Origin: Stutzerimonas stutzeri RCH2
GTDB lineage: Bacteria; Pseudomonadota; Gammaproteobacteria; Pseudomonadales; Pseudomonadaceae
NCBI RefSeq assembly: GCF_000327065.1
Contig: NC_019936.1
Span: 372,001-436,000 of the forward strand
Length of the DNA: 64,000 nt
Reading direction: 5' to 3'
Under the pieces are notes generated by a model, which saw only the letters and a program-made list of their open reading frames with translations, did not search any database and was not told the DNA's origin. Positions within the stretch are counted from its first letter, which is position 1, and each line of letters opens with the position of its first letter. Below are positions 45,779 to 60,760 of the stretch, piece after piece. Position numbers and translations under genes: made by a program.

Positions 45779-45975
45779 TGGCGGCGCCACGCAGCAAGAC
45801 GGTCGAGACGATGATGGCCGCGGTGCGCTGGATCGGCTTCGCTGCCTGTTCGGTCGCCGCCGTCGGCTATGCAGCGATCGGCAATTACAACATGGCCGGG
45901 GCGATGCTCGCGCTGGCCGTGCTTTCCTGGATCAATATCCGCCGCAAGCGCGGGGCGCCGCCGCCCCGCAGCTGA
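45778..45975 (+). CDS. Small two-helix membrane protein
   Basis: A 65-residue protein with two hydrophobic segments (about 14-32 and 36-51) and a basic C-terminus (RRKRGAPPPRS). The start overlaps the stop of the deleted MBL-fold gene (TGATG), implying coupled translation. I do not recognise the family. It is convergent with the SDR gene that ends six bases later. Confidence 0.6.
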   Translation: MAAPRSKTVETMMAAVRWIGFAACSVAAVGYAAIGNYNMAGAMLALAVLSWINIRRKRGAPPPRS

Positions 45976-45980
45976 ATGCC

Positions 45981-46973
45981 TCAGCGTCTGCGCCGGCCCA
46001 GCGCCCAGCCTGCGCCCAGGGCCAGTAGCGTGCCGGCACCCAGCGCGAGCTTGCCAACAGTCGCCGAGCTGAGCGCCAGCGCACGTGGCTGGGCCTGATC
46101 GCTGAAGCGTCCCTCGGTGGCGTGCAGCCCCTCGACCGGCTCGAACAGGTTGTCGGGTCGGCCCTCAGGCGCGCGTTCGGGGATCAGCTGGCCGTCCCAG
46201 GCTTGCCGCGCGAGCATGCGATCGAGCAGGCCGGGCATGAACAGCGTGCCGATGATCGCCTTCAGGCTCGCGCTGCCGACCCACAGCTCTCGCGGCGCCT
46301 CCCGGGCTGCGTGCAGGATCGCACGGGCGGCGACCTCCGGCGTGTGGATCGGTGGCACCGGCTGCGCACGCCAGCCGATCTTGTTGCGCGCCCATTCGAA
46401 CTGCGGCGTGTTGTGCGCCGGCAGCTGCACCATGCTCAGGCGGATGGCGCTGTTGTCGTGAATCAGCTCGCAGCGCAGCGAGTCGATGAAACCGCGGATG
46501 GCGAACTTGGCGCCGCAATAGGCGGACTGCAGCGGTATCGCGCGGTAGGCCAGCGCCGAGCCAACCTGGACGATGGTGCCGCGGTTGCGCGAGCGCATGT
46601 GGCGCAGCGCGGCCAGGGTGCCATGCACGCTGCCGAGATAGGTCACCTCGGTGACGCGGCGGATCTCCTCGGCGGTCAAGGCAGCGAAGGGGCCGAACAC
46701 CGTGGCCATCGCCGCATTGACCCAGACATCGATGGCGCCGAGCTCCGCTTCGATGCGGCTGGCTGCGGCATCCAGCGCAGCGGCATCGGCGACGTCTGCG
46801 GAAATCGCCAGAACCGTCGCGCCGAGCGCTTCGAGTTGCTCCTGGGTGTCGCGCAGGCCCTGTTCGCCGCGCGCGATCAGCGCGACCCGGTAGCCGGCTT
46901 TGGCGAAAGCCTCGGCGGTCGCACGGCCGACTCCGGCGGTCGCTCCACAGATCACCGCGGTTGGTTCTGGCAT
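45981..46973 (-). CDS. SDR-family oxidoreductase with C-terminal membrane segment
   Basis: A 330-residue classical SDR. The cofactor site is CGATAGVGRA near residues 9-18, and the active-site Ser and Tyr-x3-Lys are in VGSALAYRAIPLQSAYCGAKFA. The last 25 residues form a hydrophobic helix ending in GRRRR, so the enzyme is probably tail-anchored in the inner membrane. The substrate is unknown; related Pseudomonas proteins are annotated only as SDR. The ATG at 46973 has GAGG upstream. It is monocistronic. Confidence 0.88.
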   Translation of the reverse strand: MPEPTAVICGATAGVGRATAEAFAKAGYRVALIARGEQGLRDTQEQLEALGATVLAISADVADAAALDAAASRIEAELGAIDVWVNAAMATVFGPFAALTAEEIRRVTEVTYLGSVHGTLAALRHMRSRNRGTIVQVGSALAYRAIPLQSAYCGAKFAIRGFIDSLRCELIHDNSAIRLSMVQLPAHNTPQFEWARNKIGWRAQPVPPIHTPEVAARAILHAAREAPRELWVGSASLKAIIGTLFMPGLLDRMLARQAWDGQLIPERAPEGRPDNLFEPVEGLHATEGRFSDQAQPRALALSSATVGKLALGAGTLLALGAGWALGRRRR

Positions 46974-47409
46974 AGGAAACCCTCTGGTCGATGCATGGGA
47001 AAGCCGCGTGGTGGCACGCAAGCTGTGGTTAGACGACCCGCGCAAGCCGTGGCGAGTTCCGACCCCGGCGCCGGGGTTGTTCCCTACCGAATTGCTCGGC
47101 TATCGACCAATGGCCAATGGCGGCTACGCCTTTGGTCTGGGATGGTTAGCAGGCTAAGCGAAAGCTGGCGCCGCCCCTTTGCTCAAAAGGCGAAGCGGCA
47201 TGACGCACGATGCCACTCTAGGTGGCTGCGTCTTCCCTCTCTGAGCATCCATCCGATGCCCTCGGCGGCTTATCCGGTCGCCTGCGGACTTTTCTACCCG
47301 CTGCCCTGCGGCAGCGGGCATCCCGCCTCACAGCAAGGAACCCGTCTGCGCCGATCAGGTCGATTCAGTAGGCCCTCTTGATGGCCATCCCTGACTGACG
47401 GAGACCCTG
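46974..47409. other. Intergenic region without recognised gene
   Basis: The 436 bases between the SDR and the PMP3-like gene contain a perfect 9-bp hairpin (47297-47305 with 47310-47318, CTGC loop) without a T run. A plus-strand frame (46900-47157) begins inside the SDR gene and has no ribosome site, so it is not accepted. Promoters for the two divergent genes must lie here. Confidence 0.5.
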
Positions 47410-47568
47410 ATGGACCTTATCCGCATCATCGTTGCGATTCTGCTGCCACCGCTTGGTGTGTTTCTCCAAGTCGGCTTCGCTGGCGCGTTCTGGCTGAACA
47501 TCCTGTTGACGCTGCTCGGCTACATTCCCGGCATCATCCACGCCGTCTGGATCATCGCCCGCCGCTGA
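47410..47568 (+). CDS. YqaE/PMP3-family small hydrophobic peptide
   Basis: A 52-residue proteolipid with two membrane helices. ILLPPLGVFLQVGF and FWLNILLTLLGYIPGIIHAVW are the PMP3 signature. Family members affect membrane potential and tolerance to salt and cold. GGAG lies six bases before the ATG, and a strong terminator follows seven bases after the stop, so the gene is a self-contained unit. Confidence 0.9.
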   Translation: MDLIRIIVAILLPPLGVFLQVGFAGAFWLNILLTLLGYIPGIIHAVWIIARR

Positions 47569-47574
47569 TCGTCC

Positions 47575-47601
47575 CGGCCCGGGTTCTGCCGGGCCGTTTT
47601 T
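47575..47601 (+). terminator. Rho-independent terminator
   Basis: An 8-bp GC stem (47575-47582 with 47589-47596) followed by five T residues. It ends the PMP3-like gene. Confidence 0.88.
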
Positions 47602-47763
47602 GAACTCCTCTCCCTGCCCGTGTAGAGTCGCGCGTTCTGCGCTGCGGAACCTATTACGCGCGAAACACTCAAGAAAACGCTGGTAACCCAGCGCCATCGA
47701 ACCTTGCTGGCGTCTGCACATCCATGCGCGTTCAGCCCACTCCGGGCATACGGAAAGGAAACC

Positions 47764-51273
<3,510 letters not shown>

Positions 51274-51274
51274 A

Positions 51275-52093
51275 ATGCCCGACCGTAATGTCGAGATCGA
51301 ACTCAAGCTGCTGATCGAGGCCATCTACCTCAAGTACAGCTACGATTTTCGCGACTACTCCGGCGCCTCGCTCAAGCGCCGGGTGTTGCTGTCGCTCAAG
51401 CAGCTGAACTGCGACAGCATCTCGGAACTGCAGCGCAAGATTCTCTACGACCCGCAGGCTTTCATGGACCTGCTGCAGTACCTCACCATTCCGGTCAGCG
51501 AGATGTTCCGCGACCCGAGCTACTTCCGCTCGCTGCGCGAGCATGTAGTGCCGGTGCTGCGCACCTATCCGTCGCTGAAGATCTGGATCGCCGGTTGCAG
51601 CACCGGGGAAGAGGTCTACTCGATGGCCATCCTGCTCAAGGAGGAAGGTCTGCTGGAGCGCTCGATCATCTATGCCACCGACATCAACCCGCGTTCGCTG
51701 GAGCAGGCGCGCCAGGGCATCTTCGCCATCGACCACCTGCGCCAGTACACGGCCAACTATCAGCAGGCCGGCGGCACGCGCAGCTTTTCCGACTATTACA
51801 CCGCCGCTTACGACTCGGCGATCATGGACAAGGCGCTGAAAGAAAAGGTTACGTTTGCCGACCATAGCCTGGCGACCGATAGCGTATTTTCCGAAACGCA
51901 GTTGATCTCCTGCCGCAACGTGCTGATCTATTTCAACAAGCCGCTGCAGGATCGTGCCTTCGGGCTGTTTCACGAATCGCTCTGCCATCGGGGTTTTCTC
52001 GGCCTCGGCAGCAAGGAAACCGTCGAGTTTTCCGGCTACGCCAGCTACTACGAGCCGTTCGACAAATCGGAAAGGATCTTCCGCAAGCTATGA
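51275..52093 (+). CDS. CheR-type protein methyltransferase
   Basis: A 272-residue SAM-dependent methyltransferase with the N-terminal CheR helical domain and catalytic Rossmann domain (IWIAGCSTGEEVYSMA, YATDINPRSLEQA, LISCRNVLIYFN). It should methylate glutamates of a partner protein. It starts one base after the hybrid kinase stop and overlaps the CheB start by four bases. No beta-subdomain substrate-tether feature can be judged by eye. Confidence 0.93.
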   Translation: MPDRNVEIELKLLIEAIYLKYSYDFRDYSGASLKRRVLLSLKQLNCDSISELQRKILYDPQAFMDLLQYLTIPVSEMFRDPSYFRSLREHVVPVLRTYPSLKIWIAGCSTGEEVYSMAILLKEEGLLERSIIYATDINPRSLEQARQGIFAIDHLRQYTANYQQAGGTRSFSDYYTAAYDSAIMDKALKEKVTFADHSLATDSVFSETQLISCRNVLIYFNKPLQDRAFGLFHESLCHRGFLGLGSKETVEFSGYASYYEPFDKSERIFRKL

Positions 52094-52692
52094 GCAGCCC
52101 CGCGCAGGCGCTTCTTCAGGCGAGACGCCAGCCGCCCATCGAGGCGGTGGTGATCGGTGCGTCCGCCGGTGGGCTGGAGGCGCTCGGCATGGTGCTCGAA
52201 GGCCTGCCCAGCGGTTACCGTCCACCGATTCTGGTGGTCCAGCACATACCTGCCAGCGGACCCACTCATCTGGCCGAGATCTTCGCTCGCAGAACCCGGC
52301 TGCAGGTCAAGGAAGCGAACGACAAGGACCAGTTACGCTGCGGAATGCTGTACTTTGCCGCACCCGGTTATCACCTGTTGGTCGAGAATGACCGCAGCCT
52401 GTCGCTGAGCCAGGACGATGCGGTGCATTTTTCCCGCCCGTCGATCGACGTGCTGTTCGAATCGGCAGCCGATACCTGGGGCGCGCAGGTCGCCGGTGTT
52501 CTGCTGACCGGCGCCAACGAGGACGGCGCTGCCGGTCTCGAGGCGATTCACCGCTGCGGCGGTTTGACCGTGATCCAGGACCCCGCCGAAGCGGCGGTGC
52601 CGACCATGCCACGCGCCGCCCTGCAGCGCTTCGCACCGGATTTCATCTTGCCTCTGCGCGACATCCACCGTTTGTTGCGAGAACTGGAGTGA
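52090..52692 (+). CDS. Stand-alone CheB methylesterase domain protein
   Basis: A 200-residue protein containing only the CheB catalytic domain. The triad residues are Ser25 (IGASAGG), His52 (VQHIP) and Asp145 (GANEDGAAG). The receiver domain that normally controls CheB is absent, so activity must be governed some other way. The kinase downstream does begin with a receiver. ATGA overlap with cheR; its stop lies in the ribosome-binding region of the next gene. Confidence 0.92.
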   Translation: MSSPAQALLQARRQPPIEAVVIGASAGGLEALGMVLEGLPSGYRPPILVVQHIPASGPTHLAEIFARRTRLQVKEANDKDQLRCGMLYFAAPGYHLLVENDRSLSLSQDDAVHFSRPSIDVLFESAADTWGAQVAGVLLTGANEDGAAGLEAIHRCGGLTVIQDPAEAAVPTMPRAALQRFAPDFILPLRDIHRLLRELE

Positions 52693-52694
52693 CC

Positions 52695-53885
52695 ATGCCC
52701 GACCGTGCCGACGAGGTGAACCTGCTGATCGTCGATGACCTGCCGGAAAACCTGCTGGCGCTGGATGCCTTGTTGCAGGCGCCTGGCGTGCGGGTGCATC
52801 AGGCCGAGTCGGCCGAGCAGGCGCTCGAACTGTTGCTGCGGTACGAGTTCGCCCTGGCCATTCTCGACGTACAGATGCCGGGCATGGACGGCTTCCAGCT
52901 GGCCGAGCTGATGCGTGGCACCGAGCGCACCAAGCAGATCCCGATCGTTTTCGTCAGCGCGGCCGGCCGCGAGCTCAATTACGCCTTCAAGGGCTACGAG
53001 AGCGGTGCGGTGGATTTCATGCACAAACCGCTGGATGCCCATGCGGTGCGCAGCAAGGTCAGCGTGTTCGTCGACCTGTACCGCAGCCGCAAACGCCTGG
53101 CGCGTCAGCTCGAAGCGCTGGAGCGTAGCCGTCGCGAACAGGAAGTGTTGCTCGATGAACTGCGCAGCACCAAAGCCGAGCTGGAAGATGCAGTGCGCAT
53201 GCGTGACGATTTCATGTCGATCGTCTCCCATGAGCTGAAAACGCCGTTGAACACGCTGATTCTGGAGGTGCAGCTGCGCAAGCTGCAGCTCGGCCGCAAC
53301 AACTTCGCGGCCTTCAGCGAAGAGCGCCTGCGCAACATGGTCGACAAGGACGAGCGGCAGGTCCAGAGTCTGATCCGCCTGATCGACGACATGCTCGATG
53401 TTTCGCGCATCCGCACCGGAAAGTTGTCGATTCGCCCGAGTCGCACCGACCTTGCCGAGCTGGTCGGTAACGTCGTGGAGAGCTTCGCCGCGCAGATGGA
53501 AGCCTGCGGTTGCGAGCTGCGACTGGAGCGGGCCGAGTCGATCATCGGCGTGTGGGACGCTTTCCGCATCGAGCAGGTGCTGGCCAACCTGCTGACCAAC
53601 GCCATGCGTTACGGTGCCGGCAAGCCGGTGCAGGTCAGCGTCACCTCATGCGCAGAAGGTGCCTGCATCGAGGTGCGCGACCACGGCATCGGCATCAGCC
53701 CACAGAGCCTGGAGCGCATCTTCTGCCAGTTCGAGCGCGCCGAGGGCAGCGAAGGCAGCGCTGGCCTGGGGCTGGGCCTGTTTATCGCCGACCAGATCGT
53801 CCGCGCACACAACGGCCGCATCCAGGTGCAGAGCGTGGAGGGGCAGGGTTCGCAGTTCCGCGTCCTGCTGCCACTGGGCGAATAG
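52695..53885 (+). CDS. Receiver-histidine kinase fusion protein (soluble)
   Basis: A 396-residue soluble protein. The N-terminal receiver has Asp58 (LAILDVQMPGMDGF), then a coiled-coil linker (about 125-165). HisKA has His179 (IVSHELKTPLN), and HATPase has DHGIGISPQ and GLGLGLFIADQI. The ATG at 52695 with GGAG five bases upstream is preferred to an in-frame GTG at 52689. A phosphorelay from the three-receiver kinase to this receiver is likely given the operon. No DNA-binding output is encoded nearby. Confidence 0.92.
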   Translation: MPDRADEVNLLIVDDLPENLLALDALLQAPGVRVHQAESAEQALELLLRYEFALAILDVQMPGMDGFQLAELMRGTERTKQIPIVFVSAAGRELNYAFKGYESGAVDFMHKPLDAHAVRSKVSVFVDLYRSRKRLARQLEALERSRREQEVLLDELRSTKAELEDAVRMRDDFMSIVSHELKTPLNTLILEVQLRKLQLGRNNFAAFSEERLRNMVDKDERQVQSLIRLIDDMLDVSRIRTGKLSIRPSRTDLAELVGNVVESFAAQMEACGCELRLERAESIIGVWDAFRIEQVLANLLTNAMRYGAGKPVQVSVTSCAEGACIEVRDHGIGISPQSLERIFCQFERAEGSEGSAGLGLGLFIADQIVRAHNGRIQVQSVEGQGSQFRVLLPLGE

Positions 53886-53923
53886 CCGAAGCCTGTCGGC
53901 TGGCCTCTATCGCCTGTCCATCC

Positions 53924-55474
<1,551 letters not shown>

Positions 55475-58400
55475 TCAGCCGCGATCGTCGGTCGACGGCT
55501 TCTGTTCGTCGGCGGGTTTGGGCGTGGCGCTCAATTGCAGCTGCTGACCGGCAAAATTCTTCAGGAACACGTCGACCTGGCGGAAGGCGATGTTGATGCC
55601 GGCCTTGTTGAACTCGCGATCGATGAAGCGGTTGATCTCGTCGGTGGCCGGGTTGCGGTCGCCGAGATCGCGCACGTGGATGCGCAGTTCGTGATCCAGG
55701 GTGCTTTCACCGAAGTTGAGGAAGAACACCTGCGGCTCTGGATCCTTGAGTACGCGCGGGTTGGCTTGGGCGGCCTTGTAGAGCAGGGTCTTCACCTGCT
55801 CAAGGTCCGAGCCGTAGGCCACGCCGACCTTCAGCGTCACGCGGGTGACGGTGTCGCTCAGCGACCAGTTGATCAGCTGGCCGGTGATGAAGGTCTTGTT
55901 CGGGACGATGATGTCCTTGCGGTCGAAATCGGTGATGGTGGTGGCGCGGATGCGGATCCGGCTGACGGTACCCGACAGGTTGCCGATGGTCACCACGTCA
56001 CCGATGCGTACCGGGCGCTCGAAGAGGATGATCAGGCCGGAAATGAAGTTGGCGAAGATCTCCTGCAGGCCGAAGCCCAGGCCCACCGAAAGTGCCGCCA
56101 CCAGCCATTGCAGCTTGTCCCAGCTGACGCCGAGGGTGGACAGCGTGGCGACGATGCCGAAGCCGGCCAGCGCGTACGACAGCAGGGTAGTGGTGGCATA
56201 GGCGCTGCCCTGGGCCAGGCGCAGCTTGGACAGCACCATGACCTCCAGTAGGCCGGGCAGGTTGCGCGCCAGGGCGACGGTGATGGCGATGATCAGCAGC
56301 GCGCCGAGCAGGTTGTTCAGGCTGATTGCCGCGGTGGTCAGGGCATCGCCGCTGCCGCTGGTGTATTCGTAGAGGGTGATGTTGTCCAGGTAGGACACCA
56401 CCGAAATCAGGTCCGACCAGACCCAGTACAGCGCCACCAGGAACACGCCGAACATGGTCATGCGGGTCAGGCGCAGTGACTGCTGGTTGACCTGTTCGAT
56501 ATCCAGCCCCGGCTCGCCCTGGGTTTCCACCGGGTCGCCGGGTTCTTCGGTCTGCGCCTGACGCTTGGCCAGTGCGCGCTTGTAGGCCAGACGCCGCGCG
56601 GCTACGGTCAGTCCGCGGATCAGCGCCGCCTCGACGACGATCCAGATCATCAGCAGGTAGAGCGTATCGATCAGGCGATCGGTGAGCTTCAGTGCGGTGT
56701 AGTAATAGCCGAAGCCCACCGCGACGATCAGCGCGATCGGCAGCATGCTGAACAGCAGGCCGATCATCAGGCGCAGCGGCGGCGCGTTCTGGCTCGACGG
56801 CCCCTTGAGCAGCAGACGGTTGAGACGCCAGCTCATCAACGCGAAGCAGGCCAGCACCACGAGGATGCCGAGGACGTCGTCGGCCAACCGCGCTGGCTGG
56901 TGTTCGGCCACGCTGACCACGGCGACCAGAGCCATGACGATCATGCCCAGGCGGCGGATCTCGTCACGCAGGAACGCCACCTGCGGCCGTGACCAGCCGA
57001 AATGCAGTTCGGCCACGCGGCCTGGCGAGAGCATCCGGTAGGCGCTGTAGAACACCAGCCAGGCCTGGGCCATTTCGTACAGCGCAGCGCCAAGCACGTA
57101 GTTCTGCCCGCGGGCGTCCATCTGCAACAGGTAGCCGCACAGTGCCAGGAACAGTGCGCCGGGCAGCGCCAGCAACAGGTTGAGCAGCAGCGCCAGCGGC
57201 GTGTGCAGCTGGCTGTCGTTGCGGAAGTGGCCGATCTGCTCGCTCAGTGAGCTGAGCTTGGCGTCGATGGTCTTGCGCCACCAGAGCAGCCCGGCGATCA
57301 GCAACAGCAACGGCAGGAAGAACAGCGGGCGTTCCTTGAGCCCGGCGCCCAGTTCCTGGATTGCTGAAAGCCACGGCATCGCCGCCAGCTGGGCTTTCAG
57401 GCGCTGTACCGACCCCTGCAGCCAGCCGAGATCCAGCGGCTTGTTGCTCGGAATCCAGAACATCTGCTCGTCGAGGGTATCGCTCAGGGTGCGCGCGGTG
57501 TCCTGCAACTGTTTCTGATTCAGCTGCAGGGTGATCGAAGCGTTGAGCAGGGCGTCCAGTTCCCGGTTTAGGCGATCCAGCAGTTCGCTGCGGGTGGTCG
57601 CCAGGTCCATCAGCGTGCGCCGCAGCTCAGGCGTGATTTCCTCTTCCTTCTGCTGTGCCAGCAGTTGTTCGACGTAGGCCGCGGGGTTGCCGGCGGCCTC
57701 GCGGCGCTGGTTGAGTTCGAACTGATAGAGACGGATATCGGCGATTTCGTCGGCAAGATTCTTATCCAGTTGCAGGCTCGGCAAGGCTTGCTTCTGCTGG
57801 TAGAGAATGCGCGACAGCAGCAGGCTGCCCTCGAGCACGGCGATCTGTTCTTCCAGCGCCTGGTCGGTCTGGTTGAGGGTGTCGAGCTGCTGGCGGGTCC
57901 TGAGGTTCTGCTGATTGAGGCGGTTGAGGCGCTCGGTGGCGCGCAGCAGGTAGTCGGACAGTTTGAGGTTCTCGGCGCTCTCGGCGGCAAGCAGCTTGTC
58001 CGAGCCGGCCTGCTGCACCCGTGCCGAGAATTCGGCCACGGTCTGTTCCGATTCTGCGCGGCGCTTTTCGTTGATCAGGCTCTGCAGCGCCTGGGTGTCC
58101 TGCTCGGCGCGGGCGATGCGCTCGGCGAGCAGGTCACGGCGTGCCTTGCCCAGGTCCTGCAGCAGGCTGTTGCCGGCCAGTTCCTGGCGGCGCAGATCGA
58201 TCTGCGCACTGAGCGAGACGATTTCGGCGTCCAGCAGCCCCCGGCGTTCCTCGCTCAGCGGCTTGCCTGACTCGCGCCCGCTCTTGAGCAGATTGTTGAT
58301 TTCCTGGATACGCGTCTGCGCCGTGCTGATCTGCGCCTGGGCGCGCTCCGGGCGGGTCTGCGCGGTGATGATCATGCTGTTGGCAGCGCTGAACTGCTTC

Positions 58401-58765
58401 TGCCATTCGGAGAGTTCTTCGACCCGCGCGCTCAGACGCTGCTCCAGCGCTTCGACCGATTGCTTGGCGTAGCGCTGCGCCGGGTCTTCATCCGGACTGG
58501 CCTTGAGCTTTGCCAGCTCGCGCTGGGCCTCGGCGATCTCCTTGGGGGCCTGGGCCAGCAGCGCCTTCAGGTCCTCGGCGCGCTTGTTGCTGGTTTCGGT
58601 CTGCTGAACCATGCGTTGGGTTTGCTCGCCCAGCGACAGTTGCGCAGGTTTCGCCTCGCCTTCGGTGGCTGGCGGTGTGCCAGTCAAGCTATCCAGCGAT
58701 TGGGCGTGCAGGGGAGCGACGAACAAACAGATCGTCGAGAACAGCAGGGTACGCAGAAGTGACAT
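55475..58765 (-). CDS. mscK: Large mechanosensitive channel MscK/KefA-type
   Basis: A 1096-residue protein. Signal peptide of 22 residues (ends LHAQ), a periplasmic coiled-coil region to about residue 470, then about eleven membrane segments. The C-terminal MscS domain has GLGFGLQEIFANFISGLIILFERPVRIGD, GTVSRIRIRATTITDFDRKDIIVPNK, and a Lys/Asp-rich tail ending in DDRG. The channel opens under membrane tension, releasing ions; MscK is potassium-responsive. MscM (YjeP) has the same layout and cannot be excluded. The gene is monocistronic, 90 bases downstream of which begins selO on the same strand. Confidence 0.9.
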   Translation of the reverse strand: MSLLRTLLFSTICLFVAPLHAQSLDSLTGTPPATEGEAKPAQLSLGEQTQRMVQQTETSNKRAEDLKALLAQAPKEIAEAQRELAKLKASPDEDPAQRYAKQSVEALEQRLSARVEELSEWQKQFSAANSMIITAQTRPERAQAQISTAQTRIQEINNLLKSGRESGKPLSEERRGLLDAEIVSLSAQIDLRRQELAGNSLLQDLGKARRDLLAERIARAEQDTQALQSLINEKRRAESEQTVAEFSARVQQAGSDKLLAAESAENLKLSDYLLRATERLNRLNQQNLRTRQQLDTLNQTDQALEEQIAVLEGSLLLSRILYQQKQALPSLQLDKNLADEIADIRLYQFELNQRREAAGNPAAYVEQLLAQQKEEEITPELRRTLMDLATTRSELLDRLNRELDALLNASITLQLNQKQLQDTARTLSDTLDEQMFWIPSNKPLDLGWLQGSVQRLKAQLAAMPWLSAIQELGAGLKERPLFFLPLLLLIAGLLWWRKTIDAKLSSLSEQIGHFRNDSQLHTPLALLLNLLLALPGALFLALCGYLLQMDARGQNYVLGAALYEMAQAWLVFYSAYRMLSPGRVAELHFGWSRPQVAFLRDEIRRLGMIVMALVAVVSVAEHQPARLADDVLGILVVLACFALMSWRLNRLLLKGPSSQNAPPLRLMIGLLFSMLPIALIVAVGFGYYYTALKLTDRLIDTLYLLMIWIVVEAALIRGLTVAARRLAYKRALAKRQAQTEEPGDPVETQGEPGLDIEQVNQQSLRLTRMTMFGVFLVALYWVWSDLISVVSYLDNITLYEYTSGSGDALTTAAISLNNLLGALLIIAITVALARNLPGLLEVMVLSKLRLAQGSAYATTTLLSYALAGFGIVATLSTLGVSWDKLQWLVAALSVGLGFGLQEIFANFISGLIILFERPVRIGDVVTIGNLSGTVSRIRIRATTITDFDRKDIIVPNKTFITGQLINWSLSDTVTRVTLKVGVAYGSDLEQVKTLLYKAAQANPRVLKDPEPQVFFLNFGESTLDHELRIHVRDLGDRNPATDEINRFIDREFNKAGINIAFRQVDVFLKNFAGQQLQLSATPKPADEQKPSTDDRG

Positions 58766-58880
58766 GGGGGCGTGACGTAGGCGGATGACCAGAGAGGGCG
58801 AAAGTCTACGGGCTGCGCCAGTTCTGCGCGAGTACCGCGCAACTGACCGACGGACGGGCGGTTGCCGCGCTGCTCGCCGG

Positions 58881-60626
58881 CTAGAACATCAGCTGCGGGC
58901 CGGGCTTGTCGCCTTCCGGGAATTTGAGGCCGACCTTGCGCACTTCGCCGGCTTCCATCGCTGCCACCGTCCAGGTCAGGCCGTTCCATTCGACCTGGTC
59001 ACCGACCACCGGATTGCCACTGACCTGTTCGGCCATGAAGGCGCCGATCGTCTGGTTGCCATCCACCTCGCGGAGCTTGAGGCCGTAGAGCGCCGCGATG
59101 GCGCTGAGCTGAGCGTCGGCTTCGAGGATGAAATCACCGAAGAAACGCAGATCCTGGCCGCGCGTGGGCGCCTGGCTGAACAGCTTGCCGAGCGCCGGCA
59201 GATCTTCGTCGTGGCCGATCACGCAGAGAATGTCGTCGACCTGCAGCCGGGTACTGCCGGAGGGGTGCAGCAGTTCCTTGCCGCGGAACAGTGCGGCGAT
59301 GCGTGTGCCGGGCGGCATCTTCAGCTCGCGCAGCGCGGCGCCGACGCACCATTTGCTGGCGCTCAGGCGGTAGACGAACATCTCCCACTGGCTGGTGGTG
59401 TGCACCTGCAGGCCGCTACGCGAAACCGGCATCGGCGAGGGCGGTACTTCCACCTTGGCCTTCTTCGCCGCCCAGGCCAGGGTCGAACCCTGCAGCAACA
59501 GCGACACCAGCACGATGAAGAACGCCACATTGAAGAACAACTGCGCGTTTTCCAGCCCTGCCATCAGCGGGAACACCGCGAGGATCACCGGCACCGCGCC
59601 GCGCAGGCCGATCCAGGAAATGAACAGGCGCTCGCGCAGGTGAAAGCTGCGAAACGGCAGCAGGCTGACGAACACCGCCAGCGGTCGGGCGAAGAGGATC
59701 ATCCACAGCGACAGGGCCAAGGCCGGCAGCGCGATGGGCAGCAGCTCGCTGGGTGTCAGCAGCAGGCCGAGCACGAGGAACATGCTGATCTGGCTGAGCC
59801 AGGCCAGGCCGTCGAACATGTGCAGGATGCCGTGGCGATTGCGGATCGGCCGGTTGCCCAGCAACAGGCCGCACACGTAGATCGCCAGGATGCCGCTGCC
59901 GCCGATGGCGCCGGACAGCGCGAAGATCATCAGGCCGCCGGCCACTGCCAGCAGCGGATAGAGGCCGTCGGCCACCGACAGGCGGTTGATCAGTTGCAGC
60001 AACAGCCAGCCGCCAAGCAGACCGAGCACGGTGCCGATGCCGAACTGCTGCAACAGGGTGAGAAGGAAGTCCCAGCCGAAGGTGGTGCGGCCGGCGAGCA
60101 GCATGTCGATCAGCGCGACGGTGAGGAACATCGCCATCGGGTCGTTGCTGCCCGACTCGATCTCCAGGGTCGAGCCGACCCGCTCGTTGAGTCCCTTGCC
60201 GTTGAGCAGATTGAACACCACCGCGGCATCGGTGGAGCCGACGATGGCGCCGATCAAAAGCCCCTGCAGCAGCGGCAGATCGAACAGCCAGGCGGCGGCC
60301 AGCCCGGTCAATCCGGAGGTGATCGCCACGCCCAGGGTCGCCAGGGAGAACGCCGGTTTCAGTGCAACGCGGAAAGTGGCGGTGCGGGTGCGCATGCCGC
60401 CATCGAGCAGGATCACCGCCAGCGCCAGGTTGCTGATAATGAAGGCCAGCTGGTAATCGCCGAAGACGATACCGCCAACGCCGTCGACCCCAGCGAGCAT
60501 GCCGACGGCAAGAAAGATGACCAGGATCGGTACGCCGAGGCGGTTCGACAATGAGCTCATCAGGATGCTCGCAGCCACCAACAAGGCACCGATAAAGAAC
60601 AGGTGGTTGAGGTTGCCGAGGTCCAA
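58881..60626 (-). CDS. nhaP2: CPA1-family potassium/proton antiporter NhaP2 (CvrA)
   Basis: A 581-residue antiporter. A 12-13-TM exchanger domain (about 1-390) contains [24 protein letters not shown] and [15 protein letters not shown], and is followed by an RCK C-terminal domain (about 400-480). A CorC/HlyC-type domain comes last. The length equals the known NhaP2/CvrA proteins. It exports K+ or Na+ for protons. It lies next to mscK on the same strand, but 115 bases apart. Confidence 0.94.
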   Translation of the reverse strand: MDLGNLNHLFFIGALLVAASILMSSLSNRLGVPILVIFLAVGMLAGVDGVGGIVFGDYQLAFIISNLALAVILLDGGMRTRTATFRVALKPAFSLATLGVAITSGLTGLAAAWLFDLPLLQGLLIGAIVGSTDAAVVFNLLNGKGLNERVGSTLEIESGSNDPMAMFLTVALIDMLLAGRTTFGWDFLLTLLQQFGIGTVLGLLGGWLLLQLINRLSVADGLYPLLAVAGGLMIFALSGAIGGSGILAIYVCGLLLGNRPIRNRHGILHMFDGLAWLSQISMFLVLGLLLTPSELLPIALPALALSLWMILFARPLAVFVSLLPFRSFHLRERLFISWIGLRGAVPVILAVFPLMAGLENAQLFFNVAFFIVLVSLLLQGSTLAWAAKKAKVEVPPSPMPVSRSGLQVHTTSQWEMFVYRLSASKWCVGAALRELKMPPGTRIAALFRGKELLHPSGSTRLQVDDILCVIGHDEDLPALGKLFSQAPTRGQDLRFFGDFILEADAQLSAIAALYGLKLREVDGNQTIGAFMAEQVSGNPVVGDQVEWNGLTWTVAAMEAGEVRKVGLKFPEGDKPGPQLMF

Positions 60627-60708
60627 ATCAGGTCTCCGTCAGAGAATGCCGCCTCGCGCTCATGCACGGGATATGCCAGCGATTCTAACCCGATGATTTG
60701 GCAGGCTG

Positions 60709-60737
60709 TAAAAAAAACGCCCCGCATGAGCGGGGCG
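60709..60737 (-). terminator. Rho-independent terminator of the acyl-CoA dehydrogenase gene
   Basis: An 8-bp stem (60718-60725 with 60730-60737), ATGA loop, and a minus-strand run of T (plus A60710-A60717). It lies 24 bases past the stop. Confidence 0.88.
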
Positions 60738-60760
60738 CCGTACGTGTTGTACGCGATGCC

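Noticed and set aside
46900..47157. 85-codon plus-strand frame upstream of the PMP3-like gene
   Set aside because: It begins within the SDR gene on the opposite strand, has no ribosome site and shows no recognisable family.
47297..47318. Perfect 9-bp GC hairpin as a terminator
   Set aside because: No T run on either strand and it lies before, not after, a gene. Recorded only as part of the intergenic region.
58785..60554. A 589-codon plus-strand frame opposite nhaP2
   Set aside because: Highly polar, His/Gln/Glu-rich composition typical of antisense frames over membrane protein genes; nhaP2 on the other strand is unmistakable.
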